From Pseudoscleropodium purum (lineage: Eukaryota; Streptophyta; Bryopsida; Hypnales; Brachytheciaceae), in the NCBI GenBank assembly GCA_963969395.1, contig OZ017798.1, forward strand, positions 28,016,173-28,080,172: a stretch of 64,000 nucleotides of DNA, written 5' to 3'. Within the stretch, counting starts at the first letter, position 1; every line of letters begins with the position of its first letter. Position numbers and translations under genes: made by a program. The notes under the pieces are model-generated. The model was given only the letters and a program-made list of their open reading frames with translations, was not told the DNA's origin and did not search any database. Positions 47,139 through 59,086 of the stretch are shown here, in pieces.

Positions 47139-50087
47139 GTTGTTGGGCTGACTATGCATTAGTTTGCTACCTCGTTCCTTATCTACTGACACTCTGACAA
47201 ACACCGACACTTGCATTCATAACTACCGATGGATGAGAAATGGCTTTGAACCATTACAGCAGGGGGAGGTTCAGGGCCACCAAACTAAACCGAATGCCAT
47301 AATCCCGAATGCAGAGCAGTCGTTAGTGTTGCAACAGATTAGGAGCTCCCTGCGTTCCCTGATTTTCCAACAAATCATACCAACCAATAAGCTCATTCTA
47401 ACTATAATCCAATTCAAAATGGACAGCCAACCTGAGCCACCTCCACTTCCAATTGGTAATATCTTAAACTGGCACCATGACAATCTGTACAAATAGCACT
47501 CCGGATGTACTTTCACAGCAGCCATGCAAACTAGGAAGCCCCAGCTTGACTGGCGGTTCGAGTTGGGTTGAAGGGGTTCCATACCCTCCACTGCTTTCCC
47601 TCTTATTCTAGCAATTCGTTGGTCATTCATGGTCATTTGTAAGGTCAGAGGCGGGTTTCATTTCCTTTCGAAACAAGCAGACAAATCCCATTGAATCAGA
47701 GGACCAAGCCTTGGCTTTAGTATTTTCATTTACAACAACTTCTTGACCCTTTTTGGGTGAAACAGAAATCACCAGGAACAAGAAGAACAAGCAAAGCCTT
47801 ACCAGAGGATTACATGCGATTCCAGGGGCGATTCTTTTTTAGGGTTAAATCATCCAATTCCGTTTCAAACCATCTACCCAAAATGCCCCATGTAGGATTT
47901 CATTGGGTTTAGGTTGGTGGTTCAGGGTACCTTCCTAGCATTCAACAGAAATGGTCCACATGTTTCAAGGTTTAGGGTCAAACCCAAAAATACTAAACTA
48001 TCAGCATATACATGGAGTTGTCTAGGATGTAGTGACATCCAAAAGGCATCAAGCTCGGCTCCCCTCATACATCACTGTCTCCAAATTTGAGATGTAATGT
48101 ATCAAAACGTGAGAGGGTTGAGTCCATAAATTGTCCATCAAATTCTTGCCTAAAATGTTCGTCCACTTTTCATGAAGAAATAGGGTTCATGTTGGAAACA
48201 CATAGTCTCAGCACGTTGAATATTCGTGGATCACCAACAGGTTGTGTGTTCTTGCCATGGTATGATTCACCACGATAAAAAAACAAATTTTACATTGATT
48301 AGTTCACAAAGATTTTGAAAATTAATAAGTTTAGTGACTTGAGTCCTAAAATCATGAGATCAAAGCCACATGCACCCCTCCAGAACGAAGGCTCTTCGGT
48401 AGTACCAGCAACGTGACCCTACACACATGGTCCTCAAAGATCTCAATGTACCTAATAAAATTAATTTTCCAAATAGGGTTCCACACAACAATTTAATAAA
48501 TGCATACTCACTTGATCCACTTCAAATTCCAGTGGCAAGGTATTCAACAACGAGTTCCAAATTGGCTCAATTGTACAGCTCTTCATATACAACACCACGG
48601 AAAATGATCAGCTTTGTCAAGTTCATTTCTGGCGTGTTCAGGGATTATTTATAGGGTCTTGGATAAGAAGGTTTAGGGTCCATTCCACAAATTCCCCCCC
48701 CCAGATGCCCATGGTTTGGGATAGAGCTTCACGAAACTCCCCCTGAATTCAAGGGTTAACCCAACAAGTCAGGGAGCTTTAGAAAAAAGGGTTCAGGGTC
48801 CTAATTATACAATTCATACCGCACTACATGTACAAAATCCCATGAGAAAATGAAGCACGACCCTATCATCCTCAAATTAGGTATCCATAATGTTTGAAGA
48901 AAAAAGTAACTACTCGAATCCTACAAACGATTCGAAAATTGTTTACAATTCTCTTTTTTACATGACGAATATCGGGTGTTTGTCTTCATCCCAACAATTA
49001 CGATGTCGAAGGACTCACCATGCATAAAAACCCCAATCCACTTTCTTATTTGACAAAATCTATTTCATGATTCTTATGGCTCCATTATTTTTTTACACTA
49101 CTTTTGGAAAGAGTTATACTTTCATCCCTCATTTCAATTAACTGTACAGAATCGAATGCAGCCAAACACTTTTCATCAATTTCAAGTTATGTGTACAACT
49201 AAAAATTTGGGGATCATTTTTTGGGCATACTAGTACACGAAATCAAATGACTCATACAGTTCTTGCCTCCAAAATACACTACAATCGTGTTCACTTCTAG
49301 TCCAAATAATACGTGCAGGAAATAATGTGGGAAAAATTGGACTTCTTAGAATTCATCAACATATGAAGTGAATTCTTCATCCATGATTCAAAATGGGTGT
49401 TTAGGAATGAATGTATTCGTTCGGTGTACTTTAAAAGTTTCGATTCCTTGGAAAGTAATAGAAATCTTGGTTCAGAAAAAGAAACATTTTTCCTGGTTTA
49501 GGGCTCATTTTTGTGACTTTCAAAGTCACTTTTTTAAGGGTTTAGGGCCACCTCATCAGTGAATCCTAAAGCCAACTTCCTATTTTTGCAATACATGACA
49601 TACTATGCCTGTGTCCCCCCCCTCCAATACATACCCTCATGCCATGACTTGATACGATTGTATGAATCATAAAGATCTCATGGATCCCACCAATGCAAAA
49701 TATTTGGAAGTTGATGAATCTTTTTTTTATTGTCATGTTCATGGAAGAATTTCACGCCCAACAAAATTGTAGAGTCCTTGGAAGTACGTCAGATAATCCT
49801 TTACCTTTGTTCATTCACCTTGCAAGGGGTCAGGGTCCCTACAAATACGTAAACAAACAAGTTCACATGAATTTCCACCTACCACATTTTCGTGGGATTT
49901 TATAGACAAATTTACAATTACCTTTGAAAAAGAGTTTCACAATTTCTTTCAACATGGTCCTCCAAAGTACAACTACACAATGATGACTTGCATTGATTTG
50001 TGCAGTGTCCAGCTTTGGTTCATGCTTTTCCTAAAATGGGCGGAAATCATAGAGACCTTCTAGATCTCACTTACGACATATGTATTT
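47139..50087. other. No recognised gene
   Basis: AT-rich sequence. The 121-codon minus frame at 47271-47636 and plus frames at 47164-47496, 48427-48654 and 49693-49905 have no recognisable domain, and none is supported by splice structure. GGTTCAGGG and GGTTTAGGG words are frequent (for example near 47924, 48670, 48790 and 49540). A perfect short palindrome GTGACTTTCAAAGTCAC lies at 49513-49529. Confidence 0.4.
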
Positions 50088-50180
50088 GGGTTTAGGGTTT
50101 TAGGGTTTTAGGGTTTAGGGTTTAGGGTTTTAGGGTTTAGGGTTTAGGGTTTAGGGTTTAGGGTTTAGGGTTTAGGGTTA
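50088..50180 (+). repeat. Interstitial telomere tract at start of duplicated segment (copy B)
   Basis: About twelve TTTAGGG units with a few TTTTAGGG variants begin abruptly at 50088 and lead into GGGTTACAGGGG, exactly as at 22957-22987 but longer. Confidence 0.97.
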
Positions 50181-50337
50181 CAGGGGTGTCCCATAGAGAA
50201 AATAAGTTCTTTGATTCCTATGCTTTTGTTGATGTAAGTATATGGTTGGAATCACAATTCAATAGGGATCAAATCTGTGTAAAGCTTTTTCAAAAATTGT
50301 ATGTTATGTGAAAGCCCTAAATTGCCCTAATTTGGAT
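50175..50337 (+). repeat. Module homologous to the interior of the satellite unit (copy B)
   Basis: Same module as at 22982-23143, matching satellite-unit positions 1174-1335. Here it lies next to a longer telomere tract and 27 kb away from the array. Confidence 0.85.
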
Positions 50338-50499
50338 CTTGGATGCCCTATTTTGGATCTTAACGACTATTACATGTTGCTGTGACTTGAAATGAAGTTT
50401 TTCCATACCCCAGGCCTTTGAAATTTCAATGGTCGACTCTTCTACCAATCTAACATCGAATCACAGCGTAAGCCATTTGACTTTGGCTTGTATCTATAA

Positions 50500-50838
50500 A
50501 TGAAATGCACAGTGAATGACACGGAAATTGAATTGGTTCATAAAGTCTATAAGGAAGCTAGTTATTCATTAAGTAATAGATTACAACTTAGAATACTTCC
50601 TAGTTGGCAGTGGAAGAAGATTTACCTGAGTCTTGGGTTAGGATTCCAATCAATTTCGAACATCAAACTTTGTTATTCCTCCTGCAATCCACAGCACCTG
50701 GAGACAGTGTATACGGTGCTCCTCCTCCAATCCACGGCTCCTGGAGATAGTGTACATGGTGCTCCTCCAACCCACAGCACCTGGAGAACAGCACCTGGAG
50801 ATAGTATAGACGGTACTCTTCCAACCCACAACACCTAG
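50500..50838 (+). CDS. Hypothetical 112-codon frame, open in copy B only
   Basis: ATG at 50500 opens MKCTVNDTEIELVHKVYKEA and continues to PTHNT before TAG. The copy-A equivalent stops at codon 37 (TAG for CAG). The last third is translated from the ~46-bp minisatellite (repeated APGDSVHGAPPTHSTW-like words). No domain is recognised, and the one-copy stop argues that it is not under strong selection. Low support as a gene. Confidence 0.25.
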   Translation: MKCTVNDTEIELVHKVYKEASYSLSNRLQLRILPSWQWKKIYLSLGLGFQSISNIKLCYSSCNPQHLETVYTVLLLQSTAPGDSVHGAPPTHSTWRTAPGDSIDGTLPTHNT

Positions 50839-50895
50839 AGATAGTATAGACGGTGCTCTTCCAACCTAGAGTACCTAGAGACAGTGTACATGGGA
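50691..50895 (+). repeat. ~40-48-bp minisatellite (copy B)
   Basis: Same units as at 23498-23702 and apparently unchanged between copies. Confidence 0.85.
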
Positions 50896-51079
50896 GAAAT
50901 GTCACAAGGATTCAAAAAGAGCATGTATTGACTTCAACATTATTTCCATTACATGGGTGATTGGTTATTTTGGCTACGGAAGTTAAGATATGCAAATGTC
51001 ATATTGTTCAATCAAACCGGATAGTAGAAGTATACTGATTAGCTTATAAACTGCAAACTCAAATAGCCAAGTTTAGTAC

Positions 51080-51196
51080 CTGTGGTATAAAATCACGTGT
51101 AGTGTAAGGTCTAATGTAAAGATCCAGTGCAAGCAGTTTTGATTTAAGATCAATATGACCTCCATGGCCCAGCCCATTGACTAGTCTCTTCGGAAC
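51080..51196 (-). pseudogene. Orphan exon-like block, 39 codons (copy B)
   Basis: The 39-codon block is kept with the same CAG acceptor and GTACTA donor as at 23887-24003. One codon differs, changing Asp to Tyr in the LDLDI word. The frame stays open in both copies. Confidence 0.5.
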
Positions 51197-51922
51197 CTGC
51201 ACGTACCAAAGGCTTCAAATTAAAACCCAAGCTAGTCAAAATATCAGAGCAAGCTTGGGGACCTCAAATAAAAATCAGAGCGAGTCAAACGAGTACAACA
51301 ACGACTTCACAAAGCATAATAGTGAGTGATGACATGGTTCAAGCCTCGCACCTTTTTACCCGCTGTTAGCACAGCGTCTTCGATGTAAATTTGAACCTAA
51401 AACCACAGAAATATTTTTTTATGAGTGGCATGGGAAAAAATACACTCCAAAGAAGCCATCTTCATTGTCTAGACTACCTCCAAAATGATCCTAACCTACA
51501 ACAAGAAACATGGATTTTGACCCTAAACCACAAAAGAAGATTAAGTATGCACAGCAACCCTAAAAACTTGAATTCCCAACTACATTGACCAGCTTGAATG
51601 TGCATGGAATCCGAAATTCTCTCTACTGGAGTGAAATGAATGCCATTTACAGAACTTGACGGTGATATTAGAAACTTGAACCCTAAACCAAATTTGAAAA
51701 TTGACCACAGATTGAAATTTTGTTGCCAAAGCGAAGACATATAAATGAAATACTAGTAAATCCTTTAAAAATAATGCACTTGCAAATGAATACATGGGTT
51801 TTACCTACCTATGCCCATTGGAGTAAAAGATCAAAAAAAGAAAATCACACCACTCCAAGGGGCATGGTACTTGCCTTGAAAACATTTCCATGTGCAAGAA
51901 GTCTCGGTTTAGGAATTCTTAC

Positions 51923-52352
51923 CTAGGCAGTGAAACACAGAAACTAGATTTTGGGTTCAAGTCAATCGAAGTCCTTATATAAATTGGCATCATCTCCTCC
52001 AACATTTCCGGTGTATTTGTAACGATTGTCTTCCACACAAGAAGCAATGCCTAACTGTACACACACAATGCAGAATTGTAAGAATAAGAACTTTGAGGTT
52101 TAGGGTGCATTGCACATATACTAATACAAATCAAACACCATACGGAAGAACATAGGAGTGATAGCTTGCAAGAGTGAAACGCAACAGCAAGTCTAGTGGT
52201 TCACCTGTCAAACAACAAAGCTAACGTCGAATTGCACCATATAGACTATAGCCAAAACCTCATTCCAACGCTCTGCACCTAAATTGTTAACAATGGCTCT
52301 ACCATGAGCCTTAGTGTTGGCACCCTGGTCCTTGATTCGGAAACCCCAATTT
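51923..52352 (-). pseudogene. GCN1 (ILITHYIA)-like pseudogene fragment (copy B)
   Basis: Same two exon blocks as at 24735-25164, with the same in-frame TGA (52208-52210). The stop therefore predates the segmental duplication. A silent CAA/CAG difference lies in the MVQFDV stretch. Confidence 0.75.
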
Positions 52353-52543
52353 CTAGGGCAGCATCATAGAAAGGCTTAAACTGTCATAACCCAAACTTCC
52401 AAATTACAACGTTGGAGGGCAAAAAACCAAGGATTCCTACCGCAGCATCACAGAAAGGCTGCAACTATCCCAACCACAACTTCCAAATCACACCGCTGCG
52501 AGAAGAAACCAAGAGGCGCTATATGTATATCCTTCCATTACAA

Positions 52544-52864
52544 TCTCCCGAACTTCTCCCTGCCTGTCTCCCTCTCCTCGCACCCTGAACTCTTCAACTG
52601 AAGCTTTCCACAGCGCACTCCCTCACCCTGGAACTCATCCTTCCTGCCTGTCTCCCGAACTTCTCCCTGCCTGTCTCCCTCTCCTCGCACCCTGAACTCT
52701 TCAACTGAAGCTTTCCACAGCGCACTCCCTCACCCTAGAACTCATCCTTCCTGCCTGTCTCCCGAACTTCTCCCTGCCTGTCTCCTTCTCCTCGCACCCT
52801 GAACTCGTCAACTGAAGCTTTCCACAGCGCACTCCCTCACCCTGGAACTCATCCTTCCTGCCTG
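52544..52864 (+). repeat. 107-bp tandem repeat, 3 copies (copy B)
   Basis: Equivalent to 25356-25676, with the same copy number and only scattered base differences. Confidence 0.93.
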
Positions 52865-53107
52865 CATTGAATTCCAAACCTTGATTTCCACCACAACATC
52901 GTCGGAAGGCTCCAACTTTTCCAACAAAAACTCCCAAATCAAAACGCTGCAGAGGAAACGGAGGAGCGTGCGAGAGTTGCAATGCGACGCCGGCGCAAAG
53001 GTAAGCTTTGCTTGGTGGTCCGTGACAACCGGACTTGCTATAGCTGGCCCCCAAAAAACTCCGAAAATATCGTGGGTTCCCCCGGATAATACTACGTCGC
53101 AAATTTT

Positions 53108-53298
53108 TTGCACCACGTGGAGCCATCCCCATGCCGCTGATAAGTCGCCCCACCCCAGGCTGTTGATAAGTCGTGCCACGCTAAACCATCCCCATGCTGC
53201 TGATAATTCGCCCCACCCCAGGCTACTGATAAGTCATGCCACGTGGAGCCATCCCCATGCCACTGATAAGTTGCCCCATACGCATAGCCAATCCCATG
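53108..53298 (+). repeat. 63-bp tandem repeat, ~3 copies (copy B)
   Basis: Equivalent to 25920-26110. The same 21-residue frame stays open, again without an ATG start. Confidence 0.85.
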
Positions 53299-53433
53299 AC
53301 GCCTTGATAAGTCGCAGTTTGCACAGCCAAAAATACGGAATCGGTAAATGGTTTGTGTGTTCAAGTCATATGAACTAACATACCCCAAAAAATATGGAAT
53401 TGGTAAATATGGAATTTGTGTGTTAGAGTCATA

Positions 53434-54914
53434 TGACGGGGTGGTGCAGCGGGACTTTAGAGCTGGGGTGACGGGGTAGCACAGCGAGACTTGGGATTGG
53501 GGTGACGGGATGGCGTAGCAGGACTCGGGAGCTGGGGTGACGGGGTGGCGTAGCGGGACTCAGGAGCTGGGGTGACGCGGTGGCGCAACGGGACTCGGGA
53601 CTGGGGTGACGGGGTGGCGCAACGGGACTTGGGAGCTGGGGGTGACGTGGTGGCGCAGCGGGACTCGGGAGCTGGGGTGACGGGGTGGCACAGCGGGACT
53701 CGGGAGCTGGGGTGACGGGGTGGCACAGCGAGACTCGGGAGCTGGGGTGACGCGGTGGCGCAGCGGGACTCGGGAGCTGGGGTGACGCGGTGGTGCAGCG
53801 GGACTCAGGGTGACGCGGTGGCGCAGCGGGACTCGGGTGCTAGGGTGACGCGGTGGCGCAGCGGGACTCGGGTGACGGGATGGCGCAACGGGACTCGGGA
53901 CTGGGGTGACGGGATGGCGCAACGGGACTTGGGAGCTGGGGGTGACGCGGTGGCACAGCGGGACTCGGGAGCTGGGGTGACGCGGTGGCGCAGCGGGACT
54001 CGGGGTGACGGGGTGGCGCAACGGGATTCGGGAGTTGGGGTGACACGGTGGCGCAGCGGGACTCGGGGTGACGGGGTGACGCGGTGGTGCAGCGGGACTC
54101 GGGATTGGGGTGACGGGGTGGCGCAACGAGACTCGGGACTGAGGTGACGGGGTGGCGCAGTGGGATTCGGGACTAGGGTGATGGGGTGGCGCAGCGGGAC
54201 TCAGAAGTTGGGATGACGGGGTGGCGCAGCGGGATTCAGGAGCTGGGGTGATGGGGTGGCGCAACGGGACTCGGGAGCTGGGGGTGACGCGGTGGCGCAA
54301 CGGGACTCGGGATTGGGGTGACGGGGTAGCGCAGCGAGACTCAGGAGGGGACTTGGGAGCTGGGGGTGACGCGGTGGCACAGCGGGACTCGGGAGCTGGG
54401 GTGACGCGGCGGCGCAGCGGGACTCGGGGTGACGGGGTGGCGCAGCGAGATTCGGGAGCTGGGATGACGCGGTGGCGCAGCGGGACTCGGGTGCTGGGAT
54501 GACGCAGTGGCGCAGCGGGACTCAGGAGCTGGGGTGACGGGGTGGCGCAACGGGACTCGAGACTGGGGTGATGGGGTGGCGCAACAGGACTTGGGAGCTG
54601 GAGGTGATGCGGTGGCGCAGCGGGACTCAGGAGCTAGGGTGACGGGGTGGCGCAACGGGACTTGGGAGCTGGGGGTGACGCGGTGGCGTAGCGGGACTCG
54701 GGATTGGGGTGACGGGGTGGCACAGCGGGACTCGGAGGCTGGGGTGACGCGGTGGCCTAGCGGTTTAGGGGTGATGGGGTGGTGCAGCGGGACTCGGGAG
54801 CTGGGGTGACGCGGTGGCGCAGCGGGACTTGGGAGCTGGGGTGACGCGGTGGCGCAGCGAGACTCGGGATTGGGGTGAGCGGGTGGCGCAGCGGGACTGG
54901 AGAGCTAGGGTGAG
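53434..54914 (+). repeat. GC-rich 35-bp minisatellite, ~42 units (copy B)
   Basis: Same family as 26246-27770, but with unit gains, losses and order changes, net 44 bp shorter than copy A. It has no embedded telomere patch. The long Pro/Arg-rich frames on both strands are repeat products. Confidence 0.95.
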
Positions 54915-56175
54915 CAATTTATTGCCCAAAAGCTATATATAAATGGGTTTGAGGGAATATGTGAGAATTCATTACCCTACATTCATTGGATAAAATCATT
55001 CAATCGCTACAAAATTTAGGGATAGTATTGCTTTATCATGCATGATTTTATATACTTTGGGATGAATACATGAGGGTTTTAGGGTCTATGGTTTTTATTT
55101 TAAATCCATGTCAGTAGATGTGAAACCCTTCATTATTTCATTATGATGTGTGCTTATGATGTTGTACCGAAGTAGTGGACAAAAAATGTATGGCATTCTA
55201 CTTGTGCACTACGTACCATGCATTGGTAGTGTATTCTTCAAATCTTGGTATATTCTCTTTTAATATATGGTGACTACAAAGTGATGTAGAAAAGGGCCCT
55301 TATACAATTAGTTCACGGGTGCATTTTCACAATAGAAATTAGTTTGAAATTTACCACATGGTATGTGGGGCGTTGTCAAGGGAAAATGCACATGGACAAA
55401 AGAGCAACATGTTCCTATAATAGAATGCTTTCTAAGGGTTAAAGGATAACTCTACTTTATAAAGGGTTGAGTGAAACTTCCAAAAACTGAACCATTAATT
55501 TATTGCCTTCAAGGTAAGTGCACCTGCTTCGGGCAACTTCTTGAAAGAAGACACAGTACATTTTGCCTACAATGTTCTACCAATATTCAAAAAAATCTAT
55601 GACCGAATTGAGATCGTTCTATTCAGGTCTCTTTCAAAAATCATAGCATATTCATACAATATCAACTGGAATGCATTCTTGAAGGGGTTTGGAATCCCGT
55701 ACAACCATCAAGAAGATCAAACCAAACTAAATTTCAAGGGGCTAATAATAGGAATCATGTTGAATGTTTCACTTATGTGATATCAGGTGTAATTGCCTTC
55801 CAAGGTAATTGCCTTCACATCAATAGAAGCTATTATGAGGATTTACAAGAGCCATAGTGTTGAGGAACGAAATAAATTTCAATATTTAAAAAAGTGAAAA
55901 TCAAAGGGAATGGTATTATAAGGGTAAAGCCTCTCGTAGTTTAGGCTCAATGACCTCTCCAATTTCGAAATTGGAGGTTTATGGATGAATTTTTAGGATT
56001 CAACATAAGTAAATGGAATTCTTTAACATATCTTTATCATTGATGTATGAAGAGGATTTTTTTTTCGTTCTGTTTCTATTGGTACGGTATGTGATTTCCC
56101 TCGTACCTTCTTCCACAAATAATAATTGGACAGATTGAGGGGTTCCGTACTACATTCCCATTCCTTCCTTCAATG
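54915..56175. other. No recognised gene (copy B)
   Basis: Counterpart of 27771-29030 with few substitutions. The 79-codon frame at 55541-55780 differs by one residue (Gln to Arg). Confidence 0.4.
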
Positions 56176-56302
56176 GATGATGGGGCATTTAGGAACTACA
56201 TTTTCACAACCCAAAAACCCTGAAATTACAAGCACTATGGATGATAAGGCATTCATGAACTACATTTTCACAACCCAAAAACCCTGAAATTACAAGCACT
56301 AT
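56176..56302 (+). repeat. 64-bp tandem duplication (copy B)
   Basis: Counterpart of 29031-29158, unchanged in structure. Confidence 0.9.
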
Positions 56303-56605
56303 GCACCTTGGTGAAACTCAATTGTATCTCACAAAACCAGTATTTTGTAATTTATAGGTTCAAAATGAGTGGAATGCATGTATCTGTATTACACATTATG
56401 GGTATTAAGAAATCCCAGTAATGTCCATTTAAAAAAAAATTTAAACTCTAAAATTAACACATTAAGAAAGAGGGACATGTGTTCAAGCTTTAAACCAGCT
56501 CATGTAGGCTCTACGGTCTAGAGTGAGTTGGAATGATCCTAATATAGACACATAAGAATCGTTGGTACATATGTTTTGAGTCCATTTATGGACAAAGATT
56601 CTAAG

Positions 56606-56696
56606 CCCTAAACCCTGCGTAGCGGAGCGAGTAGGGTTTAGGCCTATAGCGGAGCGCCGTTAGGCGCGTAGCTATAGTATCCAGGCGCTTTGCGCC
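56606..56696 (+). repeat. GC-rich triple-hairpin cluster (copy B)
   Basis: All three hairpins of 29462-29552 are present. The outer stem of hairpin 2 is CTATAGC (56644-56650) with GCTATAG (56671-56677), where copy A has CTGTAGC with GCTACAG. One base changed in each arm and all seven pairs are kept. The inner GCGCC/GGCGC stem, GTTA loop and hairpin 3 are identical. The loop of hairpin 1 has one A/G difference. Confidence 0.92.
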
Positions 56697-56699
56697 GTG

Positions 56700-58980
56700 T
56701 AGGGTTCACTGGGAAGATTCGAGGGTTCAGGGATGTTGTGCTTTGGGATTTAGACAGCACACTAAAAAAAAATGTCAAGTATCATCTTCCAACCTATGAA
56801 CTAGGGGTGATTGGGTACTCCTTCTTTGTACCTTTCACTATGTTAAACAATGGAATTGATCTATTAGGACTTCTAGGTTCATAGTAAATCCCAAACCATG
56901 AACCACTACAAATAGGGTTTAAGTAAGTTGGCCCCATATCTATATACAAAGAAATCAGGGTTTAGGGGTCAATCCTACAAAGGGATGAAGGGTTATTTTA
57001 GTACATGACATGCTCCCAAACATCCTCATCTTTTCTTTTGGAGTGGATTTAGAATTATGTCTAATGGGTTGTCAAATAATCATGATTGGGATGCCACTAC
57101 ACTGTAGCCAATTCCGAATCTATAGTGTCCTAATGCACAAATAATATTGGGGTCGTGTTCCCTTTTAACATGTGATCTCTAACATGTGAACACAGGGTAC
57201 ACTGGATGGTCTAGGTTCAACTTTCTTCCAGAAGAGCATATCAATTGGTTGAGGTATGTTGTTTAATGTGGAGGGAATGTTTGCGAGCAAAAAAAAGGCT
57301 TGGATCTGTACTGGTGAAACTTGTACAATGCTCATAAATTCTTGGTACATTCTACCTGTTACAAATCAAGAGTTGTCTACAGACTCACCCAAAAATCAAC
57401 TTACCAGTGTGAGAATTTTGGCCCAACCCCATTTGAAGAATCATGCATTGGAACCAATTTGGAACTTGTGCTTCATTAGCCACCATTCGAATGGAGGGGT
57501 GGGTCAAATAGAAATGTATATATAAAGCTCAGGGTGTGGGATTTTATTTTATTTTATTGGAATAATTGTTTGTTTATTAAGGTGAGATCTTGAATAATTA
57601 TGCTCATATTGGTCACTTTTTTGGTACTACCAAAAAGGTCATTTTAGAGAGGGTTGCTTGGGGCCTTCTTGCTTGGTTGGGGGGTTTAAGGCAAAAGAGA
57701 TTAGGAATTTCAAAGTTTTTTCATGAGTAATAATTTTCAATTTTGTTCATATTGTATTCAATTCTATCATGGCAAAAGTAAACGACTAACTAGTAAACTC
57801 TAAATATTGGATTGCTAAAAATAGGTGTTTCCAAAGTTAGAGGTCCCCATTTTGATCAATGATGTTTTAGGAACATTCTAGTGAAAAGTGAAGGGTTCAT
57901 TTCGAAAAAGGGGTCTTTTTATGTTCACTACATGACATGCTTTTCAAAAGATTGTCATCACATCTTGAGTTGGGTCACAATTATGTGTACCGGAAATCTA
58001 GTTTGATACCATTGGAAAGCCAATTGAACATCTAAACTAATAGTCAAGGCTTTTTTTTTGTGTGTTTGGGGCCTTCAAAGATGTAGACATTCTTCATTGA
58101 ATGGTCAAAGGGTTTAGGACAACCAACCAAGGAATAAAATTCGTAAGCAATGCTCATCCATCCCTATTTTTGGAGACACAAAATGAGAGTTTAGAAAATA
58201 AATTGTTGAACCCCTCAATGCCCAAGGCACCAGAATCTAACCTAGTTGCTATTTTTGGCAATTTAGATTCTCGAAAGATTCTTCTTAAAGTCTAGTTTAG
58301 GCACCCAAAACCCAACTTTGAAAATAAATGGTAGTGATTCTTCTATTCAAGGTTTCAGGTTTTGGGGTACCCACTATATAGTATTGACTTCCCATAGTGC
58401 TGAGAGCTCTTGTAAATGATCCTCCAATAGACTTGAGGAAAAAATCACATTCAAAATTCATTTAAAAAAATTATAGAGTAGATTTAGAGAAGCCATAAAT
58501 TGGTTGAGGGTTATTCATATGGGGCCCCTAAACCTCATATTTTGTTGGTCACAAACTTCTCAAGTTTGAGTTGTTAAAAGTGAATGGAATTTTCTTCAAA
58601 GTTCTAACACCTTCACGATCAGACATCATAATCTTCCAAACTATGAGTGATATTGTCATGCTTTATGGTCCTGGGTGATCTCCAACATGTCTAGTTTGAC
58701 TTTGTACGGCTACCATTCGAAAAAAGTTACTTGGTTCAACTTATCAAAATGTCAGCTTCTAATTCCATTCAAAGCAAATTTCTGGTGGCTCACAATAAGC
58801 CGGGGGCATTAAGGGGTGAAGCCCTGACAGTTAGTGGTATATGTCTAATAAATCACCAAACTTGTAGCAAACAACTGCAGTGATCCCTGTAACTGCTCAA
58901 CCAACACTGAAGCTGAGGGTTTAGGTGTGAGATTGGAAATCATCTAGTGACTGTACATATACACTGTGCACCAAGCAAAC
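56700..58980. other. No recognised gene (copy B)
   Basis: Counterpart of 29560-31835, with visibly more substitutions and small indels than neighbouring parts of the duplication (for example 56985-57050, 57540-57560, 57675-57725 and 58430). Confidence 0.4.
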
Positions 58981-58986
58981 ACGTCA

Positions 58987-59086
58987 ACCTGGCAAGGAGT
59001 CCCCCCTAAAGTGACGGTTTTAGATTTTTGGACAGCAACATGGCAGGGAGTCCCCCCTAAAGTTGTGGATTCAGATTTTTGGACTG
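58987..59086 (+). repeat. 51-bp tandem duplication (copy B)
   Basis: Counterpart of 31841-31940. About 250 bp downstream a further short tandem duplication of TTCAGTCCAAATCTCAAAAA (near 59330-59370) is present only in this copy. Confidence 0.8.

Noticed and set aside
47271..47636. 121-codon minus-strand frame
   Set aside because: No domain, overlaps an opposite frame of similar length, AT-rich spacer context.
53560..54809. Same Pro/Arg-rich frames in copy B (up to 246 codons)
   Set aside because: Same repeat artefact; frame boundaries differ from copy A because unit order changed.
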